Below are positions 30,913 through 35,644 of a stretch of DNA of 35,644 bases, one piece after another; the first letter of the stretch is position 1; the number at the start of each line of letters is the position of its first letter. Source of the DNA: Pseudoduganella namucuonensis (GTDB taxonomy: Bacteria; Pseudomonadota; Gammaproteobacteria; Burkholderiales; Burkholderiaceae_D); the NCBI RefSeq assembly GCF_900116645.1, contig NZ_FPBO01000056.1, forward strand, positions 1 to 35,644, given 5' to 3'. Under the pieces are notes generated by a model that was given only the letters and a program-made list of their open reading frames with translations, was not told where the DNA came from and ran no database searches. Position numbers and translations under genes: made by a program.

Positions 30913-31781
30913 GTACCCCCGCTATGACTCCCGCAATGAATCCCGTCTACCGCAAGCGCCTGTTCGTGCACCGCGTCGGCATCGCGCTGTCCGTCGCCGC
31001 CATGTCGGTCGGCCTCATCGTGCTGCTGTGGATCCTGGCCACGCTGTTGATCAACGGCTTCTCCGCGCTGACCTGGGACATGTTCAGCAAGACCACCCCG
31101 GCCCCCGGCAGCGAGGGCGGCGGCCTGATGAACGCCATCGCCGGCAGCCTGATGATGGTGGGCCTGGCCACGCTGATCTCGACGCCGATCGGCATCCTGG
31201 CCGGCATCTACCTGGCCGAGTACGGCGAGGAGAACAAGGTGGCCCAGGTGACCCGCTTCGTCACCGACATCATGCTGTCGGCGCCGTCCATCGTGATCGG
31301 CCTGTTCGTCTACGCGCTGTACGTGGCCCACGTGAAGCACTTCTCGGGCTACGCCGGCTCGATCGCGCTGTCGCTGATCGCCGTGCCGGTGGTGGTGCGT
31401 ACCACCGACAACATGCTGCGCCTGGTGCCCAACAGCCTGCTGGAGGCCGCGTTCGCGCTGGGCGCGCCGCGCTGGAAGGTGGCCATGATGGTGCGCCTGC
31501 GCGCCGTCAAGGCCGGCGTCGTCACCGGCGTGCTGCTGGCCGTGGCCCGCATCTCCGGCGAGACCGCGCCGCTGCTGTTCACCGCCCTGAACAACCAGTT
31601 CTTCAGCGCCGACATGAACCAGCCGCTGGCCAACCTGCCGGTGGTGATCTACCAGTTCGCGATGAGCCCCTACGACAACTGGCGCTCGCTGGCCTGGGGC
31701 GGCGCGCTGCTGGTCACCTTCAGCGTGCTGGGCCTGAACATCCTGTCGCGCACCCTGTTCTCCCAGAAGGCCCCGACCTGA
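30909..31781 (+). CDS. pstA: Phosphate ABC transporter permease PstA
   Basis: This is the second permease subunit, 290 residues. The start at 30909 overlaps the pstC stop; the open frame extends far upstream inside pstC but is not used. About six membrane helices are visible (for example ALSVAAMSVGLIVLLWILATLLI). The ATPase-coupling loop LEAAFALGAPRWKVAMMVRLRAV is present, followed by ARISGETAPLLFTAL. PLAGIYLAEYGEE-like and MLSAPSIVIGLFVYALYV segments match PstA. It heterodimerises with PstC, is energised by PstB, and is followed by pstB after 1 bp. Confidence 0.96.
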   Translation: MSTPAMTPAMNPVYRKRLFVHRVGIALSVAAMSVGLIVLLWILATLLINGFSALTWDMFSKTTPAPGSEGGGLMNAIAGSLMMVGLATLISTPIGILAGIYLAEYGEENKVAQVTRFVTDIMLSAPSIVIGLFVYALYVAHVKHFSGYAGSIALSLIAVPVVVRTTDNMLRLVPNSLLEAAFALGAPRWKVAMMVRLRAVKAGVVTGVLLAVARISGETAPLLFTALNNQFFSADMNQPLANLPVVIYQFAMSPYDNWRSLAWGGALLVTFSVLGLNILSRTLFSQKAPT

Positions 31782-31782
31782 C

Positions 31783-32595
31783 ATGAACATGCACACCAAC
31801 ACCGCTCAACTGAACAACGAGAACCCCGCCATGACCGCCAAGCGCAAGACCATCGAGATCTCCGGCCTGAACTTCTTCTACGGCAAAACGCAAAGCCTGC
31901 AGAACGTCAACCTGGACATCCACGAAAAGCAGGTCACGGCCTTCATCGGGCCCTCGGGCTGCGGCAAGTCGACCTTGCTGCGCACGCTGAACCGCATGTA
32001 CGACCTGTACCCCGGCCAGCGCGCCGAGGGTTCCATCATGTACCGCGGCCGCAACATCCTCGAGCCGGGCCAGGACGTCAACATGCTGCGCGCCAAGGTG
32101 GGCATGGTGTTCCAAAAACCCACGCCGTTCCCGATGTCGATCTACGATAATATTGCTTTCGGTGTACGTTTGTACGAGGACCTGTCGAAGGGCGAGATGG
32201 ACGAGCGCGTGGAGTGGGCGCTGAAGAAGGCCGCGCTGTGGGGCGAGGTCAAGGACAAGCTGGGCAAGAGCGGCCTGTCGCTGTCCGGCGGCCAGCAGCA
32301 GCGCCTGTGCATCGCGCGCGGCGTGGCGGTGAAGCCGGACGTGCTGCTGCTCGACGAGCCGACCTCGGCGCTGGACCCGATCTCGACGGCCAAGGTGGAG
32401 GAGCTGATCAGCGAGCTGAAGCAGGATTACACGATCGCCATCGTCACCCACAACATGCAGCAGGCGGCGCGCTGCTCGGACTACACCGCCTATATGTACC
32501 TGGGCGAGCTGGTGGAGTTCGGCGAAACCGACCAGATCTTCATGAATCCGGCCCGCAAGGAAACGCAGGACTACATCACCGGCCGCTTCGGCTGA
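31783..32595 (+). CDS. pstB: Phosphate ABC transporter ATP-binding protein PstB
   Basis: This is the cytoplasmic ATPase that powers phosphate import. The 270-residue product has Walker A GPSGCGKST (56-64), a Q-loop (VFQKPTPFPMSIYDN), the ABC signature LSGGQQQR and Walker B VLLLDEPTSALD. A switch His (VTHNMQQAARCSDYTAYMYLGELVE) follows. The chosen start is 1 bp after the pstA stop. An internal ATG at 31831 (MTAKRKT) would give a 254-residue protein closer to the usual length and is a real alternative. The next gene, phoU, follows after 27 bp. Confidence 0.97.
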   Translation: MNMHTNTAQLNNENPAMTAKRKTIEISGLNFFYGKTQSLQNVNLDIHEKQVTAFIGPSGCGKSTLLRTLNRMYDLYPGQRAEGSIMYRGRNILEPGQDVNMLRAKVGMVFQKPTPFPMSIYDNIAFGVRLYEDLSKGEMDERVEWALKKAALWGEVKDKLGKSGLSLSGGQQQRLCIARGVAVKPDVLLLDEPTSALDPISTAKVEELISELKQDYTIAIVTHNMQQAARCSDYTAYMYLGELVEFGETDQIFMNPARKETQDYITGRFG

Positions 32596-32622
32596 GCCAC
32601 GGTCTAGAAAAGAGAGAACACT

Positions 32623-33330
32623 ATGATGGGCGAACATTCATCCAAGAAGTACGACGAGGAACTGGAAGCGATCCGCTCCAAGGTCCTGCTGATGGGCGGC
32701 ATCGTCGAGACGCAGTTCCTGGACGCCATGACCTGCTTCCGCATCGGCAACCTGGAGCGCGCCGAGCGCGTGATGCGCGAGGACGACACCGTCAACCAGC
32801 TGGAGGTGTCGCTGGACGACGCCTGCAGCCACTTGATCGTGCGCCGCCAGCCCACCGCCAACGACCTGCGCACCGTGATGGCCACCATCAAGGTGATCAC
32901 CGACCTGGAGCGCATCGGCGACGAGGCCACCAAGATCGCGCGCACGGCGAAAAGCCTGCACAGCCGCGGCCAGGCCAGCATCAACCACTACGAGATGGTG
33001 CGCGGCATCGCCAACTCCACCAGCGACATGCTGCACGACGCGCTGGACGCCTTCGCCCGCAACGACGGCGCCCAGGCGCTGCAGCTGATCGCCCAGGACG
33101 CGGTGATCGACCACGAGTTCCGCTCCATCATGCGCAACCTGATCACCTTCATGATGGAGGACCCGCGCACCATCTCGGCCGCGCTGGACACGCTGTGGGT
33201 GGCCAAGGCAATCGAGCGCATCGGCGACCACGCGAAGAACATCGCCGAGTACGTCATCTACGTGGTGGAGGGCAGGGACATCCGCCACACCAAGCTGGTG
33301 CCGCAACTGCAGGACGACACCCCCGAATAA
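32623..33330 (+). CDS. phoU: Phosphate signalling regulator PhoU
   Basis: PhoU is a peripheral protein that keeps PhoR in its phosphatase state when phosphate is plentiful and restrains Pst uptake. The 235-residue product is all-helical with two PhoU repeats, each carrying a metal-binding E/DxxxD motif: VITDLERIGDEATKIA in the first half, and AKAIERIGDHAKNIAEYVIY in the second. Two adjacent ATGs begin the gene and either could be used. It lies between pstB and phoB. Confidence 0.96.
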   Translation: MMGEHSSKKYDEELEAIRSKVLLMGGIVETQFLDAMTCFRIGNLERAERVMREDDTVNQLEVSLDDACSHLIVRRQPTANDLRTVMATIKVITDLERIGDEATKIARTAKSLHSRGQASINHYEMVRGIANSTSDMLHDALDAFARNDGAQALQLIAQDAVIDHEFRSIMRNLITFMMEDPRTISAALDTLWVAKAIERIGDHAKNIAEYVIYVVEGRDIRHTKLVPQLQDDTPE

Positions 33331-33348
33331 AGCGACTTTGAAGCAACA

Positions 33349-34041
33349 ATGGCATCCGATAAAACGACTGTACTGATAGTGGAGGACGAACCCGCGATTG
33401 TGGAGCTGGTGACGTTCTCCTTGCGCGACGCCGGCTGGAACGTGTGCGCGGTTTCGAGCGTGGGCGAGGCCTGGGAGTTCATCACCAAGCGCACGCCCCA
33501 GCTGCTGCTGCTGGACTGGATGCTGCCCGACCAGACCGGGTTGCGCCTGCTGTCGCGCATCCGCTCCGACCGCCAGTTCCAGGAAATCCCCATCATCATG
33601 CTGACCGCGAAGAGCATGGAGGAGGACAAGCTGGCCGGCCTGAACAGCGGCGCCGACGACTACATCACCAAGCCGTTCTCGCCGCGCGAGCTGCTGGCGC
33701 GCGCCAAGGCGCTGTTGCGCCGCAAGAGCCCGGAGCACGCGCAGGCCGCCATGAACGTGGGCGGCGTGACCTTGGACCCGGTCAGCTGCACCGTGTCGAT
33801 GAACGAGCAGAAGATCGACATCGGCCACGCCGAATACAAGCTGCTGAAGTTCTTCATGGCCCATCCCGAGCGCGTGTTCTCGCGCAGCCAGCTGCTGGAC
33901 AAGGTGTGGGGCGACCACGTGGTGATCGAGGAGCGCACCGTGGACGTGCACGTGCTGCGCCTGCGCAAGGCGCTGAAGGAGGCCGAACACCTGATCAAGA
34001 CGGTGCGCAGCGTCGGCTACATGCTGTCCGAAAAGTCCTAA
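33349..34041 (+). CDS. phoB: Phosphate regulon response regulator PhoB
   Basis: The 230-residue OmpR-family regulator has a receiver domain (about 6-122) with acidic pocket residues (VEDE), phosphoacceptor Asp56 in LLLLDWMLPDQTG, and Lys in ADDYITKPFSPREL. A C-terminal winged helix follows (LLDKVWGDHVVIEERTVDVHVLRLRKAL, VRSVGYML). It binds the Pho boxes found upstream of ppk and pstS, so this operon contains its own activator. The gap to phoU is 18 bp and to phoR 3 bp. Confidence 0.97.
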   Translation: MASDKTTVLIVEDEPAIVELVTFSLRDAGWNVCAVSSVGEAWEFITKRTPQLLLLDWMLPDQTGLRLLSRIRSDRQFQEIPIIMLTAKSMEEDKLAGLNSGADDYITKPFSPRELLARAKALLRRKSPEHAQAAMNVGGVTLDPVSCTVSMNEQKIDIGHAEYKLLKFFMAHPERVFSRSQLLDKVWGDHVVIEERTVDVHVLRLRKALKEAEHLIKTVRSVGYMLSEKS

Positions 34042-34044
34042 GTC

Positions 34045-35328
34045 ATGAATCCCAAACTGTTGTTCTGGGTGCCGGTGGCGCTGCGCCTGGCGCTGGTGCT
34101 GGCCGGCGTGGGCGTGCTGTGGTGGCTGTTCGGCGTGGTGCCGGCGCTGGCCGTGGCCTTCCTGATCATGCTGTCGGTGGCCTTCGTGCAACTGAAATAC
34201 CTGTCGCAGCTGAGCGGCTGGCTGGACGACCCGCAAAGCGGCCGCTTGCCGGACGGCTGGGGCGAGTGGACCGCCGTGTTCTCGCGCCTGTACCGCATGC
34301 GCCGCGACGACGAGAAGAACCAGGCCGAGCTGACCGAGTGGCTGGCGCGCTTCCGCCAGGCCATGCACCTGCTGCCGGACGGCGTCGTCATCATGGACGA
34401 CGTGCTGTTCCTGGAGTGGTGCAACCCGGCCGCCGAGGCCCACCTGGGCCTGCGCCAGGACCGCGACAAGGGCATGCGGGTGACCAATCTGATCCGCAGC
34501 CCCGAGTTCATGGATTACATCATCCTGGGCCGCTACGACCAGCCGCTGACCTTGAGTTTCCGCGAGCGCAAGCTGATCGTCCACATCATCCCGTTCGAGA
34601 ACCGGCGCCAGATCCTGGTCACGCACGACGTGACGGAGACCGAGCGCACCGAGATGATGCGGCGCGACTTCATCGCCAACGCCTCGCACGAGCTGCGCAC
34701 GCCGCTGACGGTGATCGTCGGCTTCCTGGAGATCGCCGCCTCCGAGGACCTGGATTACGCCACCCGCATGGCGCACCTGAAGCTGATGACGGAGCAGGGC
34801 CACCGCATGCAGCACCTGATCGAGGACATGCTGACCCTGTCGCGCCTGGAATCGGTCGACCATCCGATGCGGCCGGAGCCCATCGACGTGCGCACCCTGA
34901 TGGAGCGGGTGCTGCGCGACGCGCGCGCGCTGTCGGCCGGCAAGCACCAGATCACGCTGGAGGTGGACGGCCCGGACATCCGCGGCAGCGCCGACGAGTT
35001 GCACAGCGCCTTCGGCAACCTGGCCTCGAACGCGGTGCGCTACACGCCGACGGGCGGCAACATCCGGCTGTCATGGGGCGCGTCGGCCAAGGGCGGCGCG
35101 AAGTTCGTGGTGGAGGACACCGGCATCGGCATCGACCCCGAGCACATCTCGCGCCTGACCGAGCGCTTCTACCGCGTCGACAAGAGCCGCTCGCGCGAAA
35201 CCCAGGGCACGGGGCTGGGGCTGGCCATCGTCAAGCACGTGTTGCTGCGGCACGGCGGCAGCCTGTCCATCAAGTCCGAGGCGGGCAAGGGCAGCAGCTT
35301 CACGGTCTGCCTGCCGGCCGGGGGCTAG
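34045..35328 (+). CDS. phoR: Phosphate regulon sensor histidine kinase PhoR
   Basis: PhoR phosphorylates PhoB when phosphate is scarce. The 427-residue product has two N-terminal hydrophobic segments (about 8-50) with almost no periplasmic loop, as in other PhoR. A charged linker, a PAS domain (about 105-200: AMHLLPDGVVIMDDVLFLEWCNP) and a HisKA domain with His215 in NASHELRTPLT follow. The HATPase domain shows an N box (SAFGNLASNAVRYTPTGG), G1 (VEDTGIGI) and G2 (GTGLGLAIVK). The absence of a large sensor domain agrees with sensing through PstSCAB-PhoU. It is the last gene of the operon, and no clear intrinsic terminator is seen in the 169 bp before the transposase remnant. Confidence 0.96.
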   Translation: MNPKLLFWVPVALRLALVLAGVGVLWWLFGVVPALAVAFLIMLSVAFVQLKYLSQLSGWLDDPQSGRLPDGWGEWTAVFSRLYRMRRDDEKNQAELTEWLARFRQAMHLLPDGVVIMDDVLFLEWCNPAAEAHLGLRQDRDKGMRVTNLIRSPEFMDYIILGRYDQPLTLSFRERKLIVHIIPFENRRQILVTHDVTETERTEMMRRDFIANASHELRTPLTVIVGFLEIAASEDLDYATRMAHLKLMTEQGHRMQHLIEDMLTLSRLESVDHPMRPEPIDVRTLMERVLRDARALSAGKHQITLEVDGPDIRGSADELHSAFGNLASNAVRYTPTGGNIRLSWGASAKGGAKFVVEDTGIGIDPEHISRLTERFYRVDKSRSRETQGTGLGLAIVKHVLLRHGGSLSIKSEAGKGSSFTVCLPAGG

Positions 35329-35497
35329 CCCGGATATTTCATCAGTGAGTCTCTGCCCTGGCGAGATTCGGTGCAGAGGTGGCGAGGGTGCCCAGGTCGG
35401 CTGTTTTCGACGAGATTGAGGGGGAAATGGCAGCGCAAGACGCAATTTCCCCTACCCCCATTGTTTATAGCGTGCCGGGGACAGCACTTGTCATGCG

Positions 35498-35644
35498 CTA
35501 TGGGGCCATTGCGCGAGCGGCGCTGATGAAGACGTGCTTGAGGGGATGCTGCGAGGCAAGCAGCACGCGCACGCGGCGGGTGTTGCGCACGATGGCCGCG
35601 CCGATTTTGAGCAGCTTGACGCGGATCGTCGCGGTGCAGGCTCG
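35498..35644 (-). CDS. IS1380-like transposase, C-terminal fragment (cut by window edge)
   Basis: The minus-strand frame is open from the window end to a TAG at 35498-35500 (48 residues). The sequence TIRVKLLKIGAAIVRNTRRV and VLLASQHPLKHVF resembles the extreme C-terminus of IS1380-family transposases. The rest of the gene lies outside the window. Beyond the stop, the 169 bp to phoR show no gene. They contain an inverted repeat (GGGGAAAT at 35421-35428, ATTTCCCC at 35445-35452) and ATAGCG/CGCTAT arms near 35466-35500, but I could not identify the element's terminal repeat. The family call is from remembered sequence and needs a search. Confidence 0.6.
   Translation of the reverse strand, partial: RACTATIRVKLLKIGAAIVRNTRRVRVLLASQHPLKHVFISAARAMAP

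Noticed and set aside
32638..35004. 788-residue minus-strand frame across phoU, phoB and phoR
   Set aside because: It spans three well-supported plus-strand genes and has typical antisense composition.

Overview
The window is high-GC chromosomal DNA from a betaproteobacterium, most likely an Oxalobacteraceae member (Massilia/Duganella type). This is inferred from gene content: a FabI-type enoyl-ACP reductase, a tsaB-rimI-uracil-DNA-glycosylase-DUF1853 run, and a complete pstSCAB-phoU-phoBR cluster divergent from ppk1-sixA. I cannot name the species. No rRNA, tRNA, CRISPR array or prophage was found. The segment is mostly conserved core genes, and both edges are cut through transposase genes (IS1595-like at 1-312, IS1380-like at 35498-35644).

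Region 1 (1-9522): the transposase tail, then a RhlE-type DEAD-box RNA helicase (minus) with its own terminator and a hairpin-plus-U-tract in the leader. Next is a 969-residue exported VIT/VWA/TPR/DUF2135 protein (plus). It converges on a minus-strand set: fabI, an ECF sigma factor, and a proline/alanine-rich single-pass membrane protein overlapping the sigma gene by 4 bp (probable anti-sigma factor). mltD follows, also on minus. Good sigma70 promoters precede fabI and mltD.

Region 2 (9783-14925): two overlapping small conserved genes (DUF1415, DUF1289), a DUF1993 gene, and a 1044-residue membrane GGDEF-EAL protein with three PAS domains. A palindromic REP-like element lies at its 3' end, followed by a divergently oriented thioredoxin-like gene.

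Region 3 (15041-22428): tsaB, rimI, a family-4-type uracil-DNA glycosylase and a DUF1853 gene overlap head to tail. They meet lplT tail to tail with a 1-bp gap. The lplT/alr intergenic region carries two 19-bp palindromes 22 bp apart and a LexA-like box. alr and radA form a short operon.

Region 4 (22567-25753): a PilZ protein, an orphan FliD-like protein, an orphan polyamine-binding protein (PotF/PotD type), and an overlooked 38-residue membrane-peptide ORF on the minus strand.

Region 5 (25879-35328): the phosphate regulon. ppk1-sixA reads left and pstS-pstC-pstA-pstB-phoU-phoB-phoR reads right from one intergenic region. That region has separate, mirror-placed Pho boxes, each 10 bp from its own -10 element. 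PhoR/PhoB sense and respond, PstSCAB imports phosphate, PhoU links transport to signalling, and Ppk1 stores phosphate as polyphosphate.

No wholly new system is evident. The best leads are the ECF/anti-sigma/VIT-VWA neighbourhood, the lplT-alr operator array, the apparently leaderless divergent trx-like/tsaB promoters, the small membrane protein, the helicase leader hairpin and the repeated WFD motif in the glycosylase linker.
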